Source of the DNA: CAYYKD01 sp964471825 | GTDB taxonomy: Bacteria > Spirochaetota > GWE2-31-10 > CAYYKD01 | Direction of reading: 5' to 3' | Assembly: GCA_964471825.1 (NCBI GenBank) | Contig: CAYYKD010000065.1 | Coordinates: 1-9,330, forward strand | DNA length: 9,330 bases | Shown: piece by piece, positions 1-6,060 of the stretch | Layout: each line of letters opens with the position of its first letter | How positions within the stretch are numbered: the stretch's first letter is position 1 | Position numbers and translations under genes: made by a program | Notes under the pieces: model-generated | Seen by the model: only the letters and a program-made list of their open reading frames with translations | The model's database searches: none | Told to the model about the DNA's origin: nothing

Positions 1-57
1 AAACATTTCTCGACTTAATGGACAGCCCGTTTTTATATTATCATATTCTATGTTCAC
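1..57 (-). CDS. possible 5' end of a downstream gene, running off the left edge
   Basis: A minus-strand frame opens with GTG at 57-55 and stays open to the window edge, reading V/M-N-I-E-Y-D-N-I-K-T-G-C-P-L-S-R-E-M-F. The composition looks protein-like, but only 19 codons are visible and the A/C-rich stretch before the GTG has no convincing Shine-Dalgarno sequence. The frame is continuous with that of the 521-aa lipoprotein beyond its TAA stop, so it could also be chance read-through sequence. If real, it would be a fourth gene of the caspase/NHL operon. I do not recognise the family. Confidence 0.25.
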   Translation of the reverse strand, partial: MNIEYDNIKTGCPLSREMF

Positions 58-79
58 TTGTTGTTTAGTTGTTATAAGT

Positions 80-107
80 TTTATAAGTACATTTTAGTAC
101 TTATAAA
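80..107 (-). terminator. AT-rich hairpin spanning the stop codon of the 521-aa gene
   Basis: Positions 80-90 and 97-107 form a perfect 11-bp inverted repeat with a 6-nt loop (91-96) that contains the TAA stop (94-96). The stem is almost all A/T with one GTAC core, and no U-run follows it on the minus strand. It is therefore a weak intrinsic terminator at best, and may be an mRNA 3' structure instead. The 8-mer TTATAAGT also occurs directly repeated at 72-79 and 81-88, and inverted at 99-106. Confidence 0.3.
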
Positions 108-1659
108 CTACAGTTTTATAGCCATTTATCTCATCACCACAGACCAGAAATAGTTCATTTCCTATTGATTTCATTGATCTTACTATTCCATCGTCATGTG
201 TCAGGCTGATTAGCTCTGTATAGTTTTTATCATACACAAAAACCTTTTTTTGATCCGCATCGTATAGATAGAGAAGCCCATTTCCTCCAAGACAACCGGA
301 AGTTACTGTGATATCTGTAGGAAACTTATCAATAAAGCTAATATTGGTGATATCGAAAATATCAACCCTACCGTTATTAATAATAAATATATTTTCTTGA
401 TAAGAAAAAATATCAATAATATCAGAACAATTAATTGATCCCAGATTGTTCATAAATGATAAATTATATAAGAATACCGGTTCCTCTAATAGCGAGAACT
501 TTGATATCCTGTTGAGTTCGATATCAACAACAAGCATACTATCCTCGATAATCGAAATTAATCCGGGGTACCCAAACGCACCATCCTGATTACTATAGGT
601 GTTATCGGTTATTGATGATAAGTGAAAACCTGCACCGTTGCTTTCGGAAAATCCAATCCAGCCGTATAGTTGTCCGTTTGCATTGTACTTAAGTATCCGA
701 TGCCCTGTAGTATCTGAAATATAGATATCGTTTAGAGTCTTATGGGTTGCGACACCGCCTGATTCACCATCAAGGGTAAAGTCAAGTATGAAGATACCCT
801 TATTATCGTACTTATAAACCCAGTCGCTTGAACTGTCAAGAAATATTAGATCATCAAGACTATTGGTTGCAACGAAATCTGAAGATCCGGCGTAGATGGT
901 TCTTGTGTATTTGTACTCACCCTCAGTTATAAAGCTAGAGCTGTAGTTCTCGGCAAGGCTATAGCCGAAGATATCCTTTGCTTGATCTGTAACCTGAATT
1001 GTGTATACTGATAGTGGGGTAAGTTTGGTATCAGGTATAAATCGAAATGATTTACCAGGCCAACCGCCAACTCCGGATATTGAGTTGTTGTTAGAATCTA
1101 ACAAGGAAAAGGCTCCCTTTCTTATGCCCGACTCTACAAATGATACTGTTTCTTCATTCATTGCTGTCTCAAATGTTACTACTATAACCTGTTCTATTGA
1201 TACGCCGACTTCCCCATTTGCAGGAGTCGTGCCTATAATGTTAGGAAACTTACTGTAGACAATAAATTTATAAACAATCTCTTCATTCGTTACTATCTCC
1301 GATGTGCTTTTAATCCCCTTCTTAATTGTTAAGGTGTAGGGATTATCGGGAAATAAATCTTCTTGAAATATTATTGAAAGTTGATAGTTATTAAGCCACG
1401 ACAATTCAATATCGACTGAATCGATGCCACCTCTTTTTAACGAAACGCCATCCTTAAATGAAACTCTATCCATTTCAGTGTTAAATTTAAGTGAGAAATG
1501 GTTATTTGTTGAGCTAAAGAGGTTTTCATTTAACATATTTGTTTCAATAACTGTCGGAAGTATCATTTCACGACTGGTTAATTTATCAAGGTCTTTAGAA
1601 ATTGAGCAGCCTGTTAGTATTAGTAGAAATGTAGTTATCAATATTGTATTTAATTTCAT
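94..1659 (-). CDS. lipoprotein with two SbsA-type Ig-like domains and a six-bladed NHL-like propeller
   Basis: This 521-aa protein begins with a lipoprotein signal (hydrophobic residues 6-15, lipobox LTGC, lipidated Cys18), so it should be membrane anchored. Residues about 36-136 and 137-246 look like two bacterial Ig-like (SbsA/Big_5) domains; the second has the typical 'P.NGE.GVS' opening and 'F.T.MNEETV' strand. Residues about 255-521 hold six degenerate NHL-type blades, with cores near LIFLDSSSDW (271), IYISDTTGHRI (312), MLVVDIELNRI (375), IFIINNGRV (424), LYLYDADQKK (463) and LFLVCGDE (503), which is enough for one closed propeller. Its plan matches the 830-aa upstream neighbour, so the two are probably paralogues. 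Its ATG overlaps the upstream TGA (ATGA), with a GAGGT site 7 nt before it, which indicates translational coupling. The substrate or partner is unknown; a binding or scaffold role is inferred. Confidence 0.85.
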   Translation of the reverse strand: MKLNTILITTFLLILTGCSISKDLDKLTSREMILPTVIETNMLNENLFSSTNNHFSLKFNTEMDRVSFKDGVSLKRGGIDSVDIELSWLNNYQLSIIFQEDLFPDNPYTLTIKKGIKSTSEIVTNEEIVYKFIVYSKFPNIIGTTPANGEVGVSIEQVIVVTFETAMNEETVSFVESGIRKGAFSLLDSNNNSISGVGGWPGKSFRFIPDTKLTPLSVYTIQVTDQAKDIFGYSLAENYSSSFITEGEYKYTRTIYAGSSDFVATNSLDDLIFLDSSSDWVYKYDNKGIFILDFTLDGESGGVATHKTLNDIYISDTTGHRILKYNANGQLYGWIGFSESNGAGFHLSSITDNTYSNQDGAFGYPGLISIIEDSMLVVDIELNRISKFSLLEEPVFLYNLSFMNNLGSINCSDIIDIFSYQENIFIINNGRVDIFDITNISFIDKFPTDITVTSGCLGGNGLLYLYDADQKKVFVYDKNYTELISLTHDDGIVRSMKSIGNELFLVCGDEINGYKTVVYKY

Positions 1660-1671
1660 AGGTCTGACCTC
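1656..1671 (-). promoter_or_regulatory. ATGA stop/start overlap with GAGGT ribosome-binding site
   Basis: The TGA stop of the 830-aa gene (1658-1656) and the ATG of the 521-aa gene (1659-1657) share bases as ATGA. A GAGGT site (1671-1667) lies 7 nt before the ATG, inside the upstream coding region. This arrangement fixes the start of the 521-aa gene and implies coupled translation of the two propeller lipoproteins. Confidence 0.85.
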
Positions 1672-4148
1672 ACTTCTAATATCTGTATTCTGTTGTTATG
1701 TGTATCACTTACAAATATGTCATCATTTATTATATTCAATGTAGCATAGGTGCCGAACTGCCCCTCTGATCTTCCGCGTCCGCCATAAGTGTAAATATAA
1801 TTGTAGTCAGCATCTAGAATATTTATGGTTGAATTCTTAGCATCAAAAAAGTATATCAATCCGTTGTCATCTATCTCAAGCCCTGATGGTAAGACTTCAG
1901 GTCTGTCAACACTGGTTAGATCGATTTGTTCTATGAAAGATAGATCATCTAGTTTGAGTATCTGTATTCTGCAGTTATCAGAATCAGCAACAAATAGCGT
2001 GTCTCCTTTTATTCTGACTACTCTTGGGATCTTAAACTGAAGAGGGGCTGACCCCGCTACACCATCAATTAAACCGACGGTCTGAATGTGATCGCCTTCA
2101 AGGGTAAATTTTTGAAGCCGATTATTGTTTGAATCTGCAACTATAATAAATCCCGCAGGATCAAAGGCGATCCCCCTTGGTTGTGAAAATTGTCCGTTAG
2201 CCTTGCCCGTTGAACCCCATGATTGAATAAACTCACCATCCTTTGTATATTTCCTTATCTTATGATTATAAGTGTCGGTAATGTAGAGGTTTCCGGAATC
2301 ATCGTGGCAAATTTCCGATGGCCTGTTAAAATTAAGGTCTCCGGCACCAAAGCTACCCCAGGTATATGCAAATTGTCCCTCACTATTAAAAACCTGTATT
2401 CTTGAGTTGCCGGTATCAGGAAGTGAGCCGGCGTCTATTACGAAGTACTTATTATCAAAGAAAATGCAGTCTGTAACCATGTTAAATGTACCCGGTGTAG
2501 AAAATCTGTAATCGGTATTCATAAAGCTTATAAAATTGAAAAGAATGCCATCATATTTAACTATCTGTACCCTTCTGTTATCAGAGTCAATTATAAAGTA
2601 ATGACCATTCCATGCTGAAATACCCCGAGGATATTCAAACTGTAGTTCATTGACACCTCTTGACCCGAATTTTGTAATTAAAGCCCCACCTCTAGAGAAA
2701 ACCTGAAATCGATGGTTGTTTTGATCAGCAACGATGATATTTGTACCATCGAATGTTAAACCATTTGGCAGGTTAAATTGTCCATCTCCGGTTCCGCTAG
2801 TTCCCCATTTAGTTAAGAAATTACCGTCATTACTAAATTTTTGTATTCTTCTATTTGAGGTATCAGAAACGAAAATATCACCTGAGTTATCTGAGCATAT
2901 TCCTCGTGGGTTACTGAACTGACCATCACCTGTTCCATTGACACCCCATTTTGTCAGAAAATTTCCATCTTTGTCGAATTTTTGAATCCTATTGTTACTG
3001 GTATCCGCAACAAAGAGGTTGTCATTGGGGTCAACACAGAGATCGTTTGGTGTTATAAACTCTGCGTCATCTGATCCGTCACTTCCAATCTTAAAGAGGT
3101 AGTTACCCTCAAGATCAAAGACCTGGATCCTGCTATTTTTCTGATCGGCTATATAAACTTTCCCTTCACTATTGATGGCCAGTTTATATGGTTCGTAAAG
3201 TTCGCCGTCTCCTGATCCTTCTACCCCAAAGGATTTGTAGTATACAAATGAATCAATCTGTTCTGTAGTTCTTTTATAGATTACAATTCGCGAGCTAAAA
3301 GTATCTGTAACATAGACCCGTTCCCCTTTATAGACAGTTATTCCGTATGATCTTGTTAAAAAATACTTACCTGAGTTGCCAAACACCCCTTTAACACTGA
3401 GGCTTCCATGGGCCATGAAATTTTGTTGAAATGTTTCAGATAGAAAGAGATTATTTAACGCCTTTGCATCGGTAGTTATCGTTATTGAATAGGATGTAAA
3501 GGGAGTTAATTTATCAGCCGGTTTAAATACAAGGTTAGCCCCAACCCACTCAAAGGTTCCGGAGATAGCATCCGCACTACCACCTTTTGTAAGTTTAAAG
3601 AATGTTGATGTATTACTCTGCTCCATAGAGCGATTAAAAAAAACTACGATATTTTGATCGCCATAGAAATCGTCTGTATTATCATCAATGTTAGTTCCCA
3701 GGATATGGGGAGGCTGATTATCGTAGATATCAGTGTAGAAGTGTGTTTGAAAAATAGAGTTTGATTTAAATCCCGACAGACTCTGAATACTTTCACCCAC
3801 TTTGATAGTATACAGATTATCATATTCAAGCGGTCTGTCGGGTATGATGGCAAGAGTCCTATCATCGACCCACTCAATTTTGGATGATACTGAAACAACA
3901 CCGCCGATTGTTAGTTCAATGTTTTTTTCAGTAACAACTCGGTTCATAGGCAGGTTAAAGGTTAAACTAATATTTGCCGTAACAGGTACGGCTTGTTGCC
4001 CCTCTTCTATTGTTGTATTAGTAACTTCAGGAAATTCAATGTTACGGTTTATTTTTTTGTTAAGGTCAATTACCCCTGAGCAGGAAAGCGTTAAAACAAT
4101 AAATATTAGAAATAATATATGCTCTTTAAATAGTCTAAGCTTTTTCAT
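1656..4148 (-). CDS. large lipoprotein with two SbsA-type Ig-like domains and twelve NHL repeats
   Basis: This 830-aa protein has a basic N-terminus, hydrophobic residues 11-22 and a relaxed lipobox LTLSC (Cys23), as seen in spirochaetal lipoproteins. Residues about 38-138 and 145-246 are two SbsA/Big_5 Ig-like domains ('SLTFNLPMNR' and 'VVFFNRSMEQ' strands, then 'KLTPFTSYSITIT'). From about residue 270 to the end are twelve NHL blades, typified by 'GTGDGQFSNPRGI' and 'LFVADTSNNRIQKFD'. The conserved D-x-x-N-x-R-I-Q cores fall near residues 281, 335, 382, 429, 475, 521, 572-583, 625, 672, 722, 769 and 815, spaced 46-57 residues. NHL domains are ligand- or protein-binding propellers without a fixed catalytic role. 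The gene starts 2 nt after the caspase-barrel stop, with AAGGAGA 8 nt upstream of the ATG. It is probably periplasmic or surface exposed; the function is unknown. Confidence 0.9.
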   Translation of the reverse strand: MKKLRLFKEHILFLIFIVLTLSCSGVIDLNKKINRNIEFPEVTNTTIEEGQQAVPVTANISLTFNLPMNRVVTEKNIELTIGGVVSVSSKIEWVDDRTLAIIPDRPLEYDNLYTIKVGESIQSLSGFKSNSIFQTHFYTDIYDNQPPHILGTNIDDNTDDFYGDQNIVVFFNRSMEQSNTSTFFKLTKGGSADAISGTFEWVGANLVFKPADKLTPFTSYSITITTDAKALNNLFLSETFQQNFMAHGSLSVKGVFGNSGKYFLTRSYGITVYKGERVYVTDTFSSRIVIYKRTTEQIDSFVYYKSFGVEGSGDGELYEPYKLAINSEGKVYIADQKNSRIQVFDLEGNYLFKIGSDGSDDAEFITPNDLCVDPNDNLFVADTSNNRIQKFDKDGNFLTKWGVNGTGDGQFSNPRGICSDNSGDIFVSDTSNRRIQKFSNDGNFLTKWGTSGTGDGQFNLPNGLTFDGTNIIVADQNNHRFQVFSRGGALITKFGSRGVNELQFEYPRGISAWNGHYFIIDSDNRRVQIVKYDGILFNFISFMNTDYRFSTPGTFNMVTDCIFFDNKYFVIDAGSLPDTGNSRIQVFNSEGQFAYTWGSFGAGDLNFNRPSEICHDDSGNLYITDTYNHKIRKYTKDGEFIQSWGSTGKANGQFSQPRGIAFDPAGFIIVADSNNNRLQKFTLEGDHIQTVGLIDGVAGSAPLQFKIPRVVRIKGDTLFVADSDNCRIQILKLDDLSFIEQIDLTSVDRPEVLPSGLEIDDNGLIYFFDAKNSTINILDADYNYIYTYGGRGRSEGQFGTYATLNIINDDIFVSDTHNNRIQILEVRSDL
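1659..3341 (-). repeat. array of twelve NHL protein repeats (coding)
   Basis: Twelve repeats of about 46-57 codons make up residues 270-830 of the large lipoprotein. The best-conserved are blades 2-5 and 7-9, with 'DG.FL.KWG..GTGDGQF..P.GI' linkers. Blades 1, 7 and 11 depart most from the consensus; blade 7 carries a short insertion between its D and NSRIQ. Twelve blades fit two consecutive six-bladed propellers. The repetition is at protein level: synonymous positions differ widely between neighbouring blades, so the duplication is old and maintained. Confidence 0.85.
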
Positions 4149-4150
4149 AT

Positions 4151-5659
4151 TTAGAATCTCCTTGAAATGCCTATCGGGAACTTAAGATGCACCAGGATCA
4201 GATCATTCTGTATGGGTGTAATTCCTACCTTGACATCAAGCGATAGATAGAGGTTCTTAGCAGGCGAAAATATTAAACCTGCACCTCCTTCAAAACTAAA
4301 ATTCACTGTATTGATAAGCTCTCTTGTTACAGATTTGTACTCAGCAAAATCCCAGATATTAACAGATAGGCCGGGATTTGCCTCAAGTCTAAAACCAAAC
4401 CTGTTTTTAACAAGCTCAAATTTAAACCCGTTAACGCTGTAGAATCCTACAGAATGTATAAAAATCCCCTGTTCATTTAACTGGATATTCTCTGCTCTAA
4501 AATTACCTGTATAGCCGACATCAAAGCCAAAATAGAACCCTTTCATATAGTCAGGAGCGTAGATCCCCCTTAGTGAAGAGTGGAAACCGGGTTTTGCCAG
4601 ATATATGCTTGTAAGGCCGATTGTTGGGGAAGAGTTAAATTCAAATTCATAGCCGACAGATCGTATATGTTTTTTTATCAAAAAGAACTCATTATTTATA
4701 TTGTTAAAGTTGACCTTTTTATCAAGCGGCAGTATTTTTGGAAGCTGATTCATCCTCTTCAGTGACTCTCCATAGGCTGAATTTTCCGCAGAAATGACCC
4801 CTCTGATAGCGGTAAACTCGATATAGCTGTTTCCTTTGTTAACAATGTAGGTGTAGAGATCCTTAAATGACACATTTTGAACTGATTCAAAGTTGTATTC
4901 TGTAAAGAAATATGATAGCAACGCTGTAAAATAGCCGCCACCATTGACGCTATCCAATCCTAGTGTTTGATTTAAGAAGATTGATACAGGTTTGAAATAC
5001 TTATTGTCATCGTAATTTATCTCCTTAGCTGTCAGGTGTGCCAGAGAGGCATATATTCTCTGGACATTATCTCTAAAGCTATCCTTAAGTTCAAGATCGA
5101 TAGGTCCATCATTATTTCCGGAGTAGCAGGCATCAAGTATCAAAACAGTGTCATTATTGAATGAGTTTGTGAGTTCCTTTAATGACTTTGGAGATAAAAC
5201 TTCACCGTCGCTAAACACTAACCCCCCTTCCTGTGTACCATGACCACTAAATACCAGTATAAAACCTTTCTGTTGGTCCATTTTAAATGTATTAGCTTTA
5301 AACTGGGTTATAAAATCGTCCCTATTTACATTTTCAAGTTTAATGATCTCAGAAGAGGGTACCTTAGCACATATGTTAAATATCTTTTCATAGACAACTA
5401 TATCATCTATACAATATGAAAGATCCTCAAAGTCCTCTGTTCGTGAGTAGTCGTTAATGCCGACCAATATTACCCGCATATCGTTCTTTTTAAATAAATT
5501 AAAACTCTCTATAGTGTTGATATTTTTTATCTTTGATAATTTTTCTATATAGTTAATATCCGAACCTGATAGGTTTTGTTCAGAATTTAGAATTGTCAAA
5601 GATGTCAAAAAAACAAGTAAAGCAAAGATTTTGATACTATAAGAGTGAAACTTGGTCAT
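4151..5659 (-). CDS. exported caspase/metacaspase-like cysteine protease with C-terminal outer-membrane barrel-like domain
   Basis: This 502-aa protein starts with a secretory signal (basic residues 3-10, hydrophobic 11-24, probable cleavage near ILNS-EQ) and has no lipobox. Residues about 60-300 are a peptidase C14-type domain: opening strand 'MRVILVGINDY' (61-71), catalytic His140 in 'VFSGHG', and catalytic Cys178 in 'ILDACYSG'. Cys83, Asp86, Ser138 and Asp176 match, as I recall them, the S1-pocket residues of Trypanosoma brucei metacaspase MCA2, predicting cleavage after Arg or Lys. Residues about 336-502 are alternating-hydrophobic beta strands rich in Gly and aromatics ('GFYFGFDVGYTG', 'FKFELVKNRFGFRLE', 'FSFEGGAGLIF') and end in Phe502, as outer-membrane barrels do; the length suits about eight strands. 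It is the first gene of its operon. Its ATG has GGAG 9 nt upstream, behind a clear promoter. The barrel call is by pattern only. Confidence 0.88.
   Translation of the reverse strand: MTKFHSYSIKIFALLVFLTSLTILNSEQNLSGSDINYIEKLSKIKNINTIESFNLFKKNDMRVILVGINDYSRTEDFEDLSYCIDDIVVYEKIFNICAKVPSSEIIKLENVNRDDFITQFKANTFKMDQQKGFILVFSGHGTQEGGLVFSDGEVLSPKSLKELTNSFNNDTVLILDACYSGNNDGPIDLELKDSFRDNVQRIYASLAHLTAKEINYDDNKYFKPVSIFLNQTLGLDSVNGGGYFTALLSYFFTEYNFESVQNVSFKDLYTYIVNKGNSYIEFTAIRGVISAENSAYGESLKRMNQLPKILPLDKKVNFNNINNEFFLIKKHIRSVGYEFEFNSSPTIGLTSIYLAKPGFHSSLRGIYAPDYMKGFYFGFDVGYTGNFRAENIQLNEQGIFIHSVGFYSVNGFKFELVKNRFGFRLEANPGLSVNIWDFAEYKSVTRELINTVNFSFEGGAGLIFSPAKNLYLSLDVKVGITPIQNDLILVHLKFPIGISRRF
4154..4654 (-). 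other. predicted small beta-barrel domain of the caspase-like protein
   Basis: This region encodes residues about 336-502. Short stretches of alternating polar and hydrophobic residues are separated by turns, with repeated G-aromatic patterns, an 'ANPGLSVNIWDFAEYKS' hairpin-like stretch and a terminal aromatic residue (R-R-F). This resembles an 8-stranded OmpX/OmpW-type barrel that would hold the protease domain at the outer membrane. A soluble beta-rich domain remains possible. Confidence 0.55.
4157..4163 (-). promoter_or_regulatory. strong ribosome-binding site AAGGAGA of the 830-aa lipoprotein gene
   Basis: AAGGAGA lies 8 nt before the ATG at 4148 and sits inside the last codons of the caspase-barrel gene. 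Only 2 nt separate the two genes, so they are very likely cotranscribed. This site fixes the start of the large NHL lipoprotein. Confidence 0.85.
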
Positions 5660-5692
5660 ATTATTATACTCCGGTCTAAAATTAATGAAAGC

Positions 5693-5721
5693 ATAATATA
5701 ATGAATGTAAATTAATGTCAA
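5693..5721 (-). promoter_or_regulatory. sigma70-type promoter of the caspase/NHL operon
   Basis: On the minus strand, TTGACA (5721-5716, perfect consensus) is followed by a 17-nt spacer and TATTAT (5698-5693, one mismatch to TATAAT). Transcription would start near 5686, giving a leader of roughly 25-30 nt before the ATG at 5659. Nothing else in the gap competes as clearly. Confidence 0.8.
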
Positions 5722-5787
5722 TCTTATATATTTTGTTTTCAGAAATTCACCTTTTTTTCCAAAAGTAGACAAAAAGTCAAAAAGAAT

Positions 5788-5806
5788 GGGGGGGGTAAAG
5801 CACCCC
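5788..5806 (-). terminator. GC hairpin with G8 tract followed by a T-rich stretch; possible terminator
   Basis: On the minus strand, GGGGT-GCTTT-ACCCC (5806-5792) is a perfect 5-bp stem with a 5-nt loop. The second arm extends into a run of eight C (G8 on the plus strand, 5788-5795), and ATTCTTTTTGACTTTTTG follows. It lies about 70 bp upstream of the caspase promoter, where it could stop read-through from the deiminase unit. The T-run starts several bases after the stem, so this is not textbook. Confidence 0.35.
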
Positions 5807-5984
5807 TAAAATAAATCTACTTATCGGGTTTATCGATTTCATCTCATCGGCAATGCTTTTAAACTGGTCTTATACCATGATTGAGTCCGTGGACTTATCA
5901 TAAAAGTAAACCGGATTATCGTGTCTTTGTTGAGTTAACTCGAGTATGATTGTATAGGGTAGTGTGAATAAATATTTATTATAG

Positions 5985-6052
5985 AAAATAGTATAATAAC
6001 AATAAAGCTGTATCATGGAAAACTGTAAATAATCCGATATACAGCTTTATTG
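5985..6052 (-). terminator. probable terminator of the deiminase/Fn3 operon
   Basis: A perfect 14-bp inverted repeat (6052-6039 with 6013-6000, CAATAAAGCTGTAT and its complement) begins 8 nt after the stop of the Fn3 gene. The 25-nt loop may pair further through GGA/TCC. After the stem the minus strand reads TTATTATACTATTTTC, which is U-rich but interrupted. Position and stem length suggest a terminator or a 3'-end stabilising structure. Confidence 0.5.
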
Positions 6053-6060
6053 CCAAAAAA

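Larger units (their letters stand above)
5660..6060. other. 400-bp intergenic region between the two transcription units
   Basis: No supportable gene lies here. From right to left it holds a 14-bp terminator-like stem (6000-6013/6039-6052), a 14-bp perfect AT palindrome (5967-5980), a 10-bp palindrome GAGTTAACTC (5932-5941), a bulged dyad around AGTCC/GGACT (5878-5900), a G8 tract with a GC hairpin (5788-5806) and the caspase-operon promoter (5693-5721). One minus-strand frame, ATG at 6016 to TAA at 5870 (48 codons), reads protein-like in its second half (for example 'RHDNPVYFYDKSTDSIMV') and continues open past the stop, but it has no ribosome-binding site. It may be a relic or chance. Confidence 0.6.

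Noticed and set aside
1424..1744. 106-codon plus-strand open frame across the junction of the two NHL lipoprotein genes
   Set aside because: It is antisense to both genes, without ribosome-binding site or recognisable domain.
2734..3050. Near-identical tandem NHL blades as a recombination or phase-variation site
   Set aside because: Protein similarity between blades 3 and 4 is high, but the DNA differs at many synonymous positions, so there is no long exact repeat to recombine.
3644..3901. 85-codon minus-strand frame inside the 830-aa gene
   Set aside because: It is in an alternative frame within the second Ig-like domain; the main frame has clear domain structure throughout.
3802..4185. 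127-codon plus-strand open frame
   Set aside because: It lies opposite the start of the 830-aa lipoprotein and the end of the caspase-barrel gene, crosses both, and shows no family motif; it is an antisense shadow.
5870..6016. Genuine 48-codon small protein gene
   Set aside because: It has no Shine-Dalgarno sequence, its start sits inside the terminator-like stem, and no family is recognised; kept only as a possible relic.
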